NCBI GenBank assembly: GCA_033032865.1
Contig: JAWHQI010000019.1
Coordinates: 8,474,001-8,538,000 of the forward strand
DNA length: 64,000 nt
Direction of reading: 5' to 3'
Origin: Dactylorhiza incarnata
Taxonomy: Eukaryota; Streptophyta; Magnoliopsida; Asparagales; Orchidaceae
In this document: piece by piece, positions 22,761 through 35,357 of the stretch
Position numbering within the stretch: position 1 is the first letter of the stretch
Layout of the letters: each line of letters begins with the position of its first letter
Made by a program: the position numbers and the translations under genes
Notes under the pieces: generated by a model
The model's database searches: none
Told to the model about the DNA's origin: nothing
Seen by the model: the letters and a program-made list of their open reading frames with translations, nothing else

Positions 22761-24499
22761 CACCCCCAGACTTACCTGTTTGCGCGTCCCGAGCAAACAA
22801 ATCCGGCGGAGTAGGAAAAGCATAGCTAGCTAAAAAAGTGCGACATGGAGTAGTATGCGAAGTTGCATACTTGTGTGCAAAGAAATTTATTAGAAGAAGT
22901 TTCTACATATGCTAGTTAATTTATAAAAGTGTAAATGCTTAAAAAGAAATTTATTTTTACTCAAAAATGTAATGTTGATGAATCACGTGGTCACGCGTAG
23001 TACGAAAGTAAGCAAGTCGCGAAGGTGAATGTTACCCAAGACCGGAACTCGGAATTATCTCCGTTGAAATCCATCAACGTCGAGAACCATAAGCTCGCCA
23101 TGTCACACTCTCTCCACGGCGCTAGTGAACTCACAAGATGAATCAATAGGACTTTGGGTTTACACGAGGCTTAGGTTACGGTTTGGAATGCAAAGATAAA
23201 CGTGAAGGCTAATCGCAACCCAACAGAGCTCACAAAAGTGCTAATTCAAAGCAGCCACAATAATACACGTGTACACACCCCCAGACTTGACTTTGAAACC
23301 GGATGTGCACACGACCTACAACAATCAATACCAAATAGATGTTTCAATTACAATGCTGGGGATACATTTTTTTTCTTTGCTTTTCTTTTTCTTTTCTTTT
23401 CATCCCCATATCTATTAACACAATTTCAGCACATAGACATTTTTAAAACTTCCACATCAACACTGAAGTGTCGCATCACCGCACCGCATTGGAAAATTAC
23501 AAATCATAAATGCTTTTAGCCTAATTTTTTTGGTTGCGATAATAGGATTAGCTTTTAGGCCTTGGTGAAGTATGGTGGAGCTGAACCAAAAGATCGGGTA
23601 GGCACAAAATAGGCTAGCAACGGTTAGCGTATAGGAATGGTAGAACAAAGCTCAAGCTTGCCAAATAGATGGCCTATGTCATGCTCAACTTGCAAGTCAT
23701 TCGCACCCATGCTTCGAGAGTCGCTTGGGGCAAGTTCTTAGCCCCCGAGAAAGGTAATCCTTCCTCCCGACTCGAGCAACACGAACCTCGTGCTCGCCTA
23801 CACACAATACCACGCTACTACTAGATTCAACCACATTCACCATTTTGAGTAAAATAAATTAAAATCTATGCAAATCTACTAATTATAAATTAGAAGCATA
23901 AATAAAAACTAATTCTACTCGAATTCCTAGGCAAGACACGAGTATTCAACTAGAGCACTACAAGAGTCAACATGCCACTCCATCTTGCAATTTTTAGGCT
24001 AACACAGCAATTTCTACATCACAACCAAGAATTGAATATACAGGAGCAGACAAACAAGCGAGTGCGCGCTAAAGTGGGTGTAGTGGTTTGTGATGAAGAT
24101 GAACAAATAAAATAACTGAAATAAAATACTTCTAGCATGCACTGAGATGTGCACGTGCAGTGGGTACAATAAATATCTCTCCCCCAGACTTCAACTAAAC
24201 CAACCAGCATAAAATATCATCATGAAATTTAAATGAGGGTTAGGGGAAGAGAGTACCCAATGCTCAGCAAGTGAGCATACCAGAAGATTGGCATGTAAAC
24301 CAAGACAAAGCTGCAGTATCCATCATCTAGAAGAATACCTGCAGGGGTGAGCTCCGCAAAAACAAAAGACAATATACAAACATAAAAATGAAATACCGCT
24401 AACTAAACTAAACAAGATGAAATAAGAATTGCAGGAAAAGTAAGATAACTACTGGGGTTATTGTCCTCCCAGAACGACTTATTCAAATTTAAAGCAGTT
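22761..24499 (-). other. Non-coding 3' interior of ZK2 copy 2
   Basis: Reverse-complement counterparts of the conserved blocks of copy 1 lie at about 24443-24486 and 23706-23741. The AAGTCTGGGGG-type tract appears next to the LTR (22761-22775) and again, in variant form, near 23278 and 24181. Confidence 0.6.
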
Positions 24500-25575
24500 C
24501 TAGCTAATGGGTCTATGAAAAAGGAAATACACAGGTAACTGTTCTAATATGCGTGTCGATAGCGGGTACCGATACGGCGATAGAATAGTCACGCCTCTAC
24601 CCGAATAAAAATAATACCTACTCATCACAGGTAGAGGGAATAAAAAGTAAGAAGAGGAGGAATCCTCACTCAACTCACCAAAACTATCCTTGCCCAGCAA
24701 GGTATCATCTCCAGGGAGGCAGCAGGGGGAGAAGGCAATGAGTGGAGCTTCCTCTACGGAGGGGGGGTCAACCTCCTCACATAAGAGGATGATCTCATCA
24801 TTGACTTGAGCATAATGCTCCAAGTCCTCCTGAAGTACCCGTGAAGACTCAACCTTCACAGGCTCAGATGAAGAAAGGGGATCAAGAAATAAAGAAGAAG
24901 AAGAACATAAATAAAAAAAAATCGGGGGAGTGGTCCCGGTCTCACTCCCATCAGGTTGGGGAAGTAAAATAATGTTTGCATTGTCATCAATGCTACAAGG
25001 TTCAGCGGGATCAACAGTGGCCATGCCCAAGAGTAGGACTTCCTCCACCGGTGTTGAGGAAAGCTCCTCTTCACCTAGAAGGTTGTCCTCCTCCATAGGA
25101 GCAGGCATAACACATAGATCGCCAGCATCATCCTGCGACACATTCTCAACAATGTCGTCAGAGACGAATGTAGTATGCACAACATGGGGAGGAATAGTGC
25201 TTGGATAAATGTCAAGCACCGATTCCTCACAAAGAATCAAATCAACACATGGTGATATATGCACAGGGGAGATGGGCTCAGCCATGTCGGAGCCTAGATT
25301 AGCCACACATCTGGTGACTGTGTCCACATCATACCCTTCAAAACATGAAGGTGAAATGGGCACATAGCCAGATGTTGAAGGTGTGCTGCCAGAAGTAAGA
25401 GTCGGGACGATCCGGATATCCGGCTCATCATCCTCGTCCATTTGGCGAAGGAAAGCATCACAATCCTTCAAGGCATGATCCGTGCTCTGACAAAACAAGC
25501 ACTGCCTTGCGGGCTTCTTTGGCACAACAGGTGCTGAAGCCGAAAAGAAGTATGACGGTAAAGGCTCGGCAGAAT
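24500..25575 (-). pseudogene. ZK2 ORF copy 2, N-terminus lost
   Basis: Homology to the copy 1 protein runs from EPLPSYFFSASAP to the same C-terminal PIS, uninterrupted for about 355 codons. The second knuckle (CLFCQSTDHALKDC) is intact; the first is gone with the deletion. The frame stays open past the junction only by chance, through AT-rich filler. Long uninterrupted homology in a broken, diverged copy supports selection on the ORF while the family was active. Confidence 0.75.
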
Positions 25576-25764
25576 AGTGAATATATGAATATATGAATAA
25601 TGAATATATGAATAATAAGTAGGTCATCTTAAAAAGGATTTTGAAATTTGATTAATTTTATAGGCTCATTAAATTTTTTGATCATGTTTCCTATATAAGA
25701 TGACCATAGTATGATAATAAAGAAATAAGAAAACAAAGAAAATTTAAAGACATTAAAGCACATC

Positions 25765-25813
25765 ATGAAGTAGAAAAATTGTCTATTTTCCTCTTGAAAA
25801 TATTCTACTTCAT
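25765..25813 (-). other. Post-gag hairpin, second copy
   Basis: Same 11-bp stem as at 1425-1471 (ATGAAGTAGAA / TTCTACTTCAT) with a 27-nt loop of unrelated sequence, about 15-60 nt after the gag stop. Confidence 0.6.
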
Positions 25814-25827
25814 ACATTTGGTGGTAC

Positions 25828-27330
25828 CTAATGAAAGAGAGTTTTAGGTATCCAAAGAGGACCGGGTGTGATGGTTCTTTTGGGTACCCAAATACAACGT
25901 ATTTGCTTTTGGGGAGATTGAAATGAATGGGCCCTTTTTTGTGGTGTTTGTGTTTCATCTTTGGTTTTGGGCCTCCATTCAAACTGTGGTTTAATATTAT
26001 TATTATGAGTCAAATTTCTATTATGATAATCTTTATAATTGCAGTGATTATAGAAAGCATTTTTTATAAGAAATTTGTGAAATTTTATGTTTGGAGAAGT
26101 TTGATGTTGTATATGATAATAATGATTGTACTTTGGAAGTTCATTTTTAATTAGTTGATATCTTTTATTTCCATTGTTTGATTTAACCTTTTAAGAAATT
26201 ATATTCATCTTGCTTTTAGATATATTCTGAAATTGTGGATATATGTTTTGTAAATTTTTCTTTATGATTTCCTTAAGCAAGTGGATTTTGGCATTTAATT
26301 CATCATTGTTAGTTTTTAAATTATGTCTAGATTTATTATAAGCGATTGTGCTATTTTTAAGAGTAGTAACAATTGATTCAATATGTTTTTCATATTTATC
26401 TCTATATTCATCAAATGTTTCGTCCATCTCTTTAATTTCTATTTCGTAGTCCTTACACTTAGCACAATTACTCTTTAACGATGAATTTTCTAAGCATAAT
26501 TTTTCATTATGTTCTTTTATACACATCAATTCTTTTTCAAGTTCTTTGAATTTTTCCTTACTATTATTACAATCAAAACAAGGTTTTATATTTTTAAGTA
26601 AAAGACAAGATGGGGTAGGCACATCACAATTTGAATTTGAGTTAACATTAGCTTTTAGTCACTTATTTTCTAAACGTAAAATTTTATTAGTAATTTTCAA
26701 TTTTTTGATCTTACGTTTAGCTGTTTTTAATATATTGAAACTAGAAATGGAAGTTATCACACAAGAAGAAGATTTTGACTTTCTTACAGCGCTTTTGGTG
26801 GAGGCAAAATGTATGCATAGAGTTCCTTCGTTATCTTTTGGCCCTTCCTTCATCATGGATGAATTTTCATCTTCGTTTTCTCTTGGTGCATTGTTCTCCT
26901 GTACTATTTCAATATTCTCCATGGCTTCGCTCCGAGAGAGATCTTCTTGAACGATAATGGATGCTTATTCGTTCTTTTCCTCCTGTGTTTGTTCCATACC
27001 TGCGAGAGGAAGATCATACATTTCTTCAAGAAATTTCCATACTTTATAAGCACTAGAAAAACAATACACAAATTTGAAAACTTCATTTGAGAGACCACAA
27101 AATAGATAATGTTTAGCTTTTGCATCTAAATGAAGTTCCTTTTTATTTGATTCATCCGCACGTCTTATAATTGCTAAGTTCCATACTTCGATATCTAAAG
27201 TTTTAATAAATTTTTCCATTAAAATTTTCCATCCTTTATAATTTGTTCCTTCAAACAAAGGTGGTTTATGTGATATTTCATCTTCACAGAAATTTGCCCC
27301 ACTAGTTGAAGCGAGATCATGAGACGCCAT
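25828..27330 (-). pseudogene. Sirevirus-like gag with three in-frame stops
   Basis: One minus-strand frame from the ATG at 27330 (MASHDLASTSG) to the stop at 25828 carries stops near 26965, 26659 and 26191 but no frameshift. It holds the complete N-terminal domain (PPLFEGTNYKGWK... VYCFSSAYKVWKFLEEMY), a coiled-coil-like middle (LRLENK, EKLCLENSSL, EIEIKEMDETFDEY), a His/Asn-rich tail and a WVPK motif, so it supplies the start missing from the copy at 3-1385. No CCHC knuckle is visible. Product if intact: particle shell protein. Confidence 0.75.
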
Positions 27331-27363
27331 TATTCCCGGTTGTTAAGCCGATTGGAATAACCT

Positions 27364-27376
27364 GGCTCTGATACCA
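27364..27376 (-). other. Primer binding site (tRNA-Met type)
   Basis: The minus strand reads TGGTATCAGAGCC two bases after the LTR end. Confidence 0.8.
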
Positions 27377-27378
27377 CT

Positions 27379-28461
27379 TGTTGGATCGGTCGGCGCCCTT
27401 AGAGGGGGGAGGGTGAATACGGGATTTCAAAAACTTTAGATTTTATTTAGAAAAACTTTGGAATATTGCAATATTAAAACAAGAAGACAAGTAAAACAAA
27501 AAGAGAGACAAGCTTTATTGATATTAAATAAGTTTTACAAAACTTGATCTCAATGTCGCTAGAGATCGGAGGCGAATAATAAAAGCTCTCTTCATTTTCT
27601 ATCACGACTCGCTTCCCCACGAACCGGTGGCCCTAGCCTCCTCCTTCCCAGATTCGGCCTCAAGCCGCTCGAGCCAATCCTTCCCCGGATGTGGCCTCAA
27701 GCACCCCCTAGACCTAACCTAGATCTAGTCGCCAACACGAGGCGATTTTCAGCCCTAAGTCCTACCCCAGACCTAGTCGCCAACACGAGGCGATTTCACT
27801 ATTGTTTACAAAGAAAGATAAATAAAATAATAAAAACTTCCCTTAAGATGAGCTTCTGAATATGGAGGCGAAGATCCGCTGTAGTATCAGCGTTTGTCGA
27901 AGCGGACTTCGTTTGGCTTCGGCGAGATGGAATCCTCCTTCAGAAGTTGGCAGAGCTTCGTCGGGACCTCAAATTTCGGCCAAGATAGGCCTCTGGAATT
28001 CTAGTACTCTCTCTCTGAGGTGTATGCAATTGGTGTATGAAAACAAGAGGAGAGGGGGTCCTTTTATAGCCCAAGCGCTACCGCCGGCGCTAGCCCGGAT
28101 TAGGAAACGTTTTGCGCGGCAGGATCTCCCATCCGCGACAACATATTGCTCCATGCCTCTTGTGCGCCATGCTATCGCCAGCGCTAGTAGCTAACGTCGG
28201 GTGCTAGTTCCTTCTAAAAATGATGCCGGAATCGCGCAGATCAATGCTAGCGCAAGGCGCTATCGCTACCACCGGCACTATCGCTACCGCCGGCGCTAGT
28301 GAGCCTCTTCAAATTGTGGCCTCAATTTTGGGGGCAGACATCATGAGTACTCCTTGAGTCATGTGGACTATGCTAACCTGCACACTTGAACACACAAGAT
28401 CAAATACACATAGGATTTGTTATTCTCAAACCTAGGAGATGCGGAAGACCATGTTCCAACA
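27379..28461 (-). repeat. 5' LTR of Sirevirus-like element
   Basis: Minus-strand start TGTTGGAACATGG at 28461 and end CGATCCAACA at 27379 (1083 bp). The promoter GCTATAAAAG is at 28070-28061, with AGCGCCGGCGCT-type palindromes directly upstream (28071-28305). It lacks the TTCGACGAA array of the other copy. The doubled CGCC...GGCG hairpin word is present at about 27728-27796. Confidence 0.85.
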
Positions 28462-31400
28462 ACTTCCTCTCCTCCTCCTCCTACTCTTAATTTATCTTTG
28501 AATTTGCCCACTACGTTAGTTCCGCGCGCGTATTCTTCTAATATTCCATATCCGTCTAAATTTAAAAGCGAGTGCGCCGAAAAAAATTATAAAAAGTTTT
28601 TAGATATTTTAAAGCAAATTCATATTAATATACCCTTCTGCGAGGCTATCTCTCAAATGCCTAAATATTCGAAATATCTTAAGGAGATGCTCTCCAATAA
28701 GAAAAAATTAGATGATATTTCGCATATTTCATTAAACGCAGACGCGATTGTACTCAACAAATTGCCTCAAAAAGCAAATGACCCAGGACGGTTCTCCATC
28801 CCGTGTTTATTTGGCAATTCGTTAGTAAAACACGCCTTATCGGATCTTGGAGCAAGCATCAATCTCATGCCGTTTTCATTATTCAAAAAGCTAGGTCTAG
28901 GAAATCCAAGCCCCACTCGAATGAGTATTCAATTAGCGGATCGTTCTTTAAAATATCTGGTAGGAATAGTGGAGGACGTGCTCGTCAAGGTTGACAAGTT
29001 CATCTTCCCAGTGGACTTTGTCATTCTGGATATCGAAGAGGATGCCGAAGTACCCCTCATACTCGGCCGCCCCTTCCTTGCTACCTCCCGCGCTATTATA
29101 GACGTAAGTAACGGAAAGCTCTTCCTACTGGTTGGAGACGATGAAGTTACTTTCAGCATAAATTCCTCGATGCGGAACACATTAGAAAACGATGATTTGT
29201 GTTTTTACCTGGAAGAGTATTGTGAGTTTGATTCATCCCCGGAGTTAGTCTCATCGGCAAGTAGTGATTCTGAGCTCATCGAGCTCTTTTATCTTGAAGA
29301 AGAAGTCTCTCACCCAACACCACCCGAACTATTATTTCTAGAAAAATTAAAAATTAAAACTTCTTATGAAGAGCCACCCGTGTTAGATTTAAAGCAACTC
29401 CCCCCTCACCTTAAATATTTATTTTTAGAGAATGAGTCTAAGCTACCCATCATCGTTTCATCCGAACTTAGCAACTCAGAAATTTCTGAGTTGACTATTG
29501 TATTAAGCAAGCACCGCCACACAATTGTGTGGCAAATTTCGGATATTAAGGGCATAAACCCTTCCTTTTGCACTTATAAAATCTTTCTCAAAGATAATTC
29601 CCGCAACTGAGTCCAACCGCAATGTCGACTAAACCCGAATATGAAAGAAGTCGTTAAGGCCTAAGTTATTAAACTATTGGACGCGGGAATCATCTACCTG
29701 ATATCGGATAGTACTTGGGTTAGCCCAGTGCAAGTCGTATCGAAGAAAGGTGGCATTACAGTAGTTGCGAATGAGAATAATGAATTAATCCCAACCCATA
29801 CCGTTACGGGTTGGCGGATGTGCATCGATTATTTAAAACTAAATGATGCCACCCGCAAGGATCACTTCCACTCTACCTTTTATCGATCAAATCTTAGAAC
29901 GCCTTTCAGGTCACTCCTACTACTGTTTTCTCGATGGTTTGTCAGGATATTTCCAAATCCCGATTTCGCCCGACGACCAAGAGAAAACCACTTTCACTTG
30001 TCCCTTTGGCACCTTCGCTTATCGAAGGATTCCATTGGGTATTTGTAACACGCCAGCAGCATTCCAAAGATGTATGCTGGCAATATTTGACGGGTTAGTA
30101 GACGAGGTGATGGAAGTGTTCATGGACGACTTCTCCGTGTTTGGAAATTCATTTAAAAATTGTTTAAAAAATCTCGAGCACGTGCTGCAGCGATGTGAGG
30201 AAACGAATTTAGCGCTTAATTTGGAGAAATGTCATTTTATGGTCAAAGAAGGATTAGTCCTTGGCCATAAAATCTCGGGCAAGGGGATCGAGGTCGATAG
30301 GGCCAAGATCAAAGTAATTGAAAAGCTCCCCCCTCCAACAAACGTAAAAGCTATTAGAAGTTTCCTAGGCCACGCGGGGTTTTATCGGCGCTTTATATAA
30401 TTTTTTTTCAAAATCACAAAGTCGTTAACCCATCTTCTCGAAAAAGAATCCTCCTTTATTTTTAACGATGAATGCCATTTGGCCTTTAAACTTATCAAAG
30501 AGAAACTTATAAACTCCCAGATTCTAGTCGTGCCAGATTGGTCGCTCCCTTTTGAAATCATGTGCGACGCTAGTGATAATGCGGTTGGTGCCGTTTTGGG
30601 CCAACGGGTGAGTAAGTATTTCCACCCGATTTATTATGCGAGCAAAACACTCACGTCGGCACAAGCAAACAACACCACTACCGAGAAGGAACTTCTAGCA
30701 ATCTTTTTCGCTTTTGATAAGTTTAGGTCGTATATCACGCTTTCCAAAGTTATCATCTTCACGGATCACTCCGCTCTTAGATATCTTTTAAGTAAATCGG
30801 ACGCCAAGCCTCGTCTTTTGTGATGGATCCTCCTATTGCGGGAGTTTGATTTAGAGATCCGGGACAAAAGGGGAGCCAAAAACTTGGCGGCCGATCATCT
30901 TTCTCGATTAGAAAATCCTGCCTCGGAAGAATTAATAGAAGCCGACATTAATGATAAATTTCCCGAAGAGCGCCTCCTCGCTCTCGAAACTATAAATTCA
31001 TCTTCCACCCCATGGTTTGCGGAATTGGCTAACTATTTAGTAGCCCGGGTCCTGCCAAAAGAATTGTCGAGTCAGCATAGAAGAAATTCTTTTCTGATTT
31101 AAAGAATTATTTTTGGGAGGACCCCTTTTTATTCCGTGTTTGCGCAGACCAGGTGGTGAGAAGATGCCTCTCAAGTGAGGAAGGCCTTAAAATTTTACGT
31201 CATTGTCACGAGGGACCAACCGGTTGTCATTACCAAGCGAACTGAACTGCGAGGAAGGCGCTGGAGGCGGGCTTTTATTGTCCCACGCTCTTCAAAGATG
31301 CTCACACCCTTGTGAGTACTTGTGACAGCTGCCAGCGGTCGGGGAACATCTCTCTCCGGGATGAGATGCCCCAAAACATTTTCTTAGAATGCAAAATTTT

Positions 31401-32299
31401 TGATCTTTGGGGCATTGATTTTGTTGGCCCTCTCCCCCCCCTCTTTTTCAAACAAGTATATCCTAGTTGCGGTCGACTACGTGTCAAGGTGGGCGGAAGC
31501 GCAAGCTCTCCCCACCAACGATGTGCGAGTCGTCATTAACTTCATAAAAAAATTATTCTCTCGATTTGGCACGTCGCGCGCTATAGTGAGTGATCGCGGC
31601 ACCCATTTTTGCAATAGTTAATTTACAAAAATCTTAGCAAAATATGGTGTCACGCACAAATTATCCACTACATATCACCCACAAATGAGCGGCCAAGTCA
31701 AAGTTGTTAATCGAGAATTAAAGCAGATTTTAGAAAAAATGGTTTCTATTAATCAGAAGGATTGGGCAATAAAGCTCGATGACGCGCTATGGGCTTATCG
31801 AACGGCGTACAAGACCGCTATCGGTTGTACACCATATTGAATGGTCTATGGCAAGGCTTGCCACCTTCCGGTCGAATTAGAACACCGCGCATTTTGGGTG
31901 CTTAAATTTTTAAATCTCGATTCTACATTGGCGGCCGAACAAAGAAAATTTCAAATAAACGAATTAGATGAATGACGAGCGAATGCATATGAAAGTATTA
32001 AATTATATAAGGAACGAACAAAGTTTTATCTTGATAAACATATAAAATTTCCGAAAACTTTTTCGCCGGGCGATCTCGTCCTCCTTTATAATTCTCGCCT
32101 TCGCCTTTTTCCGGGAAAATTAAAATCCCGATGGTCCGGACCCTTTATTGTTAAAGAGGTTTGGTCCTATGGGACAATCCTAATTTCCCACGCGGAAAAA
32201 GGTTCCCTCAAAGTAAATGGGCACCGCCTTAAGTTATATCTTCCGGGAGAGCTAGCTAATGAGAAGAGTGAATCATTGTCTTTTCATCCTATAATATGA
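28462..32299 (+). pseudogene. Athila pol remnant (protease-RT-RNase H-integrase)
   Basis: Protease: IPCLFGN...DLGASINLMP and PLILGRPFLATSRA, the Athila form of the active site. RT: GWRMCIDYLKLN, PFGTFAYRR, FMDDFSVFG, FLGHAGFYRRF. RNase H: CDASDNAVGAVLGQ, FTDHSALRYLLSK, DHLSRLENP. Integrase: [54 protein letters not shown], with a GPF/Y-like end at about 32135 and no chromodomain. Many stops (for example near 29608, 29662, 30398, 30821, 31619, 31838) and frameshifts show long decay. The RT finger begins in a different frame at 29677-29840. Confidence 0.8.
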
Positions 32300-33949
32300 T
32301 CGGCAAGTGGGTAAAGCTACGCGACCTTAAACAAAGCGCTTTTGGGAGGCACCCCAAGGTTATCTTTTTATTGTTTTCTCTTGTTTTTCTTCTTTAATAA
32401 CTTTTGTAGGTAATCACCGCTTCCCCACAAAAGCTTCAAAAAAATCAGGGAAGCTCTTTTTCCTTCTCTTTTCCTTGCATTTCTTTATTTACTTCTTTTT
32501 CTTTTCTTTTACTTCATACTTCGTTTTAAACATTGGAGACAATGTTTAACTTTAAGTATGGGGGTGTAAATTCGTTCTTTGTAAATAGTTTTTAAATTAG
32601 AAATTTTCACAATTATAAAACCCAAAAACTTAAAAAAAATTAGAAAATTGAAAATTTAAATCTTGGAAAGGGATGTTTGGGATATCATCCAATCACACCT
32701 CCTAGTACCGTGAGAACCCTTCACGGGGTATACCTCGGGAAGTCCAGGAATTAACAAAAAATGTTAGGTTTAAAACTAGTTTCCTTTCTTATAATATTCA
32801 AAAATAAAAAAAAAGATAATATTCAAAAATTCAAAAAAAAAATAATATTCAAAAATTCAAAAAAAAAAAAAGATAATATCAAATATTCCATAAAATATTA
32901 TACCCCTCCTACTTATTATTTTGTGATTTCTTAGAAATCTAGTTGAGAATGTTTATAAGCATTTTTTAGGTTTTTAATTGCCTAAAATTTTGTTTATCAT
33001 AGTTTGTTAATTTTAAATTTTAGGTAATCTTGTTTTAAGAACCATCTTATGATTTGAGTTTGATTAGAGAATTTTTGTTAGCATGACTTCTCTTTTTATC
33101 TTTAAATGGCTTCATTTTGTAGTAAATTTGTTGAACCACTTTAGACTTCAATTATATTTTCTTCTAGCTTTTCAGATCTTAGGAAATTTAAATTTACTAG
33201 AATTTGCTCTCAATATAATTTAATTTATAAACTAGAAATTTTTCCTACCCTACCCCTTTGATGGCATAAAAAAGTGTTTTAAAAGATCATGTGTCATGGG
33301 AATAAGAGGATAAAATTCATTATTCCCTAAACATATGCACCCAAAATATTTGAAAAGATTATATGGCATGGAGTAAGAGGATAAAATTCATTACTCCTAA
33401 ACCATATACATTTTGGGTTTTATTTAGAAAAGAATTTAAAAAGATTATATGCATGGGAATAAGAGGATAAAATTCATTATTCCCTAAACATATACAAAAA
33501 AAAAGGAAAAGAAAAAATAGAGGTGAGAGGATAAAATTCATCACCTCAAATCAAAAATGTCTTCTTATGCCAAGCTTTGTAAACCACCCTTAGCCAATAT
33601 CTTTGATCTAGGTTTAACTTATGTTATGGAGAGAGCAATATTTAGTAGGTTACTTTTTCTTAAGTTTCTTTTAAGATAGAGTTTTTATAATTTTAATTTA
33701 ATCTACTTTTATAATTTCTACAATTTTAGGTAAGCTAATTAATTATCTTGAAAAGTCCTTGCCTAAACAATTTTCTCTCTTTTCAAATCATCATCATAAT
33801 TTAGGACTTAACTCCTCCTAGAATTTATTCTTAACCTAACTTTTGGTTTAATAATATTTTAGTTTGAAATTAAAAATTTTATGGATGTCTTATATATTAT
33901 GCCTCACACTTTTTCTCCGGAATAGCAAAACCTCAAGTATGGGGGTATT
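32300..33949 (+). other. Non-coding 3' interior of the Athila element
   Basis: No env-like ORF is visible. AAGTATGGGGGTGT at about 32552 repeats the purine tract that borders the LTR (AAGTATGGGGGTAT, 33935-33948). A block at about 32668-32748 is shared with the Sirevirus-like interior (about 2490-2566). 32780-32885 is A-rich with short 'ataatattcaaaaattc' repeats. Confidence 0.55.
33285..33560 (+). repeat. Four degenerate tandem units
   Basis: The word 'agaggataaaattcat' followed by 'tattccctaaacatat' recurs at about 33306, 33374, 33459 and 33526 at intervals of 70-85 bp. No coding. Confidence 0.65.
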
Positions 33950-35357
33950 TGATAAGTAGTATTTATATATCTTTTTAATAGAAAATTTTGTAAATATTTA
34001 ATATGTATTTGTCTTTTTCATGTCAATTTTAGGTCATAAGTAATTATTTTGTAATTTTGTTTCTAACTTAGCTTAATTTCAATTTTTGCAGAATTTTGGG
34101 AAAAATTGGAGAAAATCATAAGTCACGCCCGTGACCAAGGGCGTGTGACCTAAAGAACTGCGTTCGACGAAACTCGAGCTGCGTTCGATGAAACTTGAGT
34201 TGCGTTCGACGAACGCTCTGTGCCCAGGTGTTCGACGAAAACTAAGCTGCTTTCGACGAATCTCGAGCTGCGTTCGACGAACGCTCTCTGCCCAGGCGTT
34301 CGACGAAACCAGAGCTTCGTTCGATGAAATCTCTCTGCGTTCGATGAAACTCAAGCTGCGTTCGACGAACGCTCCCAGCCCATGCTGAAATTAATGAAGC
34401 TAACCCAATGTCACGCCCGTGACCAAGGGGCGTGTAATTTTAGAATCTTCCCAACTGGCGGCCGTCGAGACGTGGAGAAGCCGTCGAGAAGTCAACATGA
34501 GTCACGGCCGTGACTTTCTCGCGTGATCTTTGCACACCACTGCGCCGCAAGCAAGGTCCACGCCACATTAAATGATGACGTACAAGTACACGACCATGAC
34601 CCTAGTTACCACGGGCGTGTAATGTTCGAATTCTGCCATGTCGTCACGCAAAGCCCACGCCACTGCCGGATCTGATGTTAACAGTGTTTACACGCCCTAG
34701 GTCACGCTCGTGACCAAGGGCGTGTAACATGAAATTTCTTCCTATAAATTCAGAGGCTCTCCTTGAGTCCAGGGTTAAGAATTTTGGAGAGGGGGAGGTG
34801 CTGCTAGAGCTGTTAGTGAGTTTTTCAATGCTTTTTCATGTTCTTTCATTTCATGTTCTCCTATTTTTCATGTTATGCAATGTACTACTTTTTCTTTCAA
34901 TGCAATAGTTAGTTTAAGCTTGTAATCTTTTTCTTCCTATCCTTGTAATCTATGTTAAGGCTTGTAATTATTCTGGTTTTCAATAAAATTAATTTTGCTC
35001 TCTTTCATGTTCTCTTTTTCCTTAGTAATTTCTATTTCATGCAGTTTTATTTTGTCTTTCCTTTTTGCCCTCCACTATGATTGAGCATTAAGCCTTTTGC
35101 TATCGTTTAAATCTTTCATTTAGTTTGCAAATTGTATCTTTTTAGCTAAAGTAAAACAAACCTCAAAAAATCGTTAGATAAGATAATGGTGATTTTCCTC
35201 GAAGTAGAAGTAATCAACGCGCCCCGTGGAATACGACCTTGGTATTTCTGAATATCCTATACTATAAACGATAATGTACACTTGCCTTTATCGGATATAG
35301 TTTTGGAAAAAATCTTTAACCTTCGCTCAATTTAACAAACACTAAATTTCTATATCA
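33950..35357 (+). repeat. 3' LTR of the Athila element
   Basis: TGATAAGTAG start directly after the purine tract; end TATATCA. The TGAT/ATCA ends match those of ZK2. TATAAAT is at 34743-34749. Confidence 0.75.
34121..34749 (+). promoter_or_regulatory. Athila U3 palindromes and TATA box
   Basis: CACGCCC...GGGCGTG inverted repeats occur near 34124-34145, 34413-34433, 34596-34622 and 34692-34729, several within 'gtcacgcccgtgacc'. About ten TTCGACGAA-type words fill 34152-34373. TATAAAT follows at 34743. Confidence 0.6.

Larger units (their letters stand above)
21273..25575 (-). mobile_element. ZK2 element copy 2, 3' half only
   Basis: On the minus strand: partial ORF (25575-24500), non-coding interior, purine tract, then the 3' LTR ending at 21273. 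The 5' LTR, primer site and first knuckle are missing; sequence changes at about 25576 into a Sirevirus-like element in the same orientation. No matching TSD was found across the composite (TCAAC at 21268-21272 against ACTTC at 28462-28466), which argues for a deletion between two elements. Confidence 0.8.
25577..28461 (-). mobile_element. Sirevirus-like gag-only element, 5' half
   Basis: Minus strand: 5' LTR (28461-27379), tRNA-Met primer site, gag (27330-25828), post-gag hairpin, then an abrupt change near 25576-25625, where a short run of 'gaatatatgaata'-like repeats forms the junction with ZK2 copy 2. Gag and LTR are homologous to the element at 1-6079. The 5' end abuts Athila protease coding, so it probably inserted into that Athila element. 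Confidence 0.8.
28462..35357 (+). mobile_element. Athila-type Ty3/gypsy element, 5' end missing
   Basis: Protease, reverse transcriptase, RNase H and integrase of Athila type, then non-coding sequence, purine tract and a 1408-bp 3' LTR (33950-35357). The 5' LTR, primer site and most of gag are absent because the element meets the Sirevirus-like LTR at 28461. It is followed by the LTR of gypsy B, into which it may have inserted. Confidence 0.8.

Noticed and set aside
32300..33949. Possible env-like ORF of the Athila element
   Set aside because: No frame of useful length and no transmembrane pattern; the region is AT-rich with tandem repeats.
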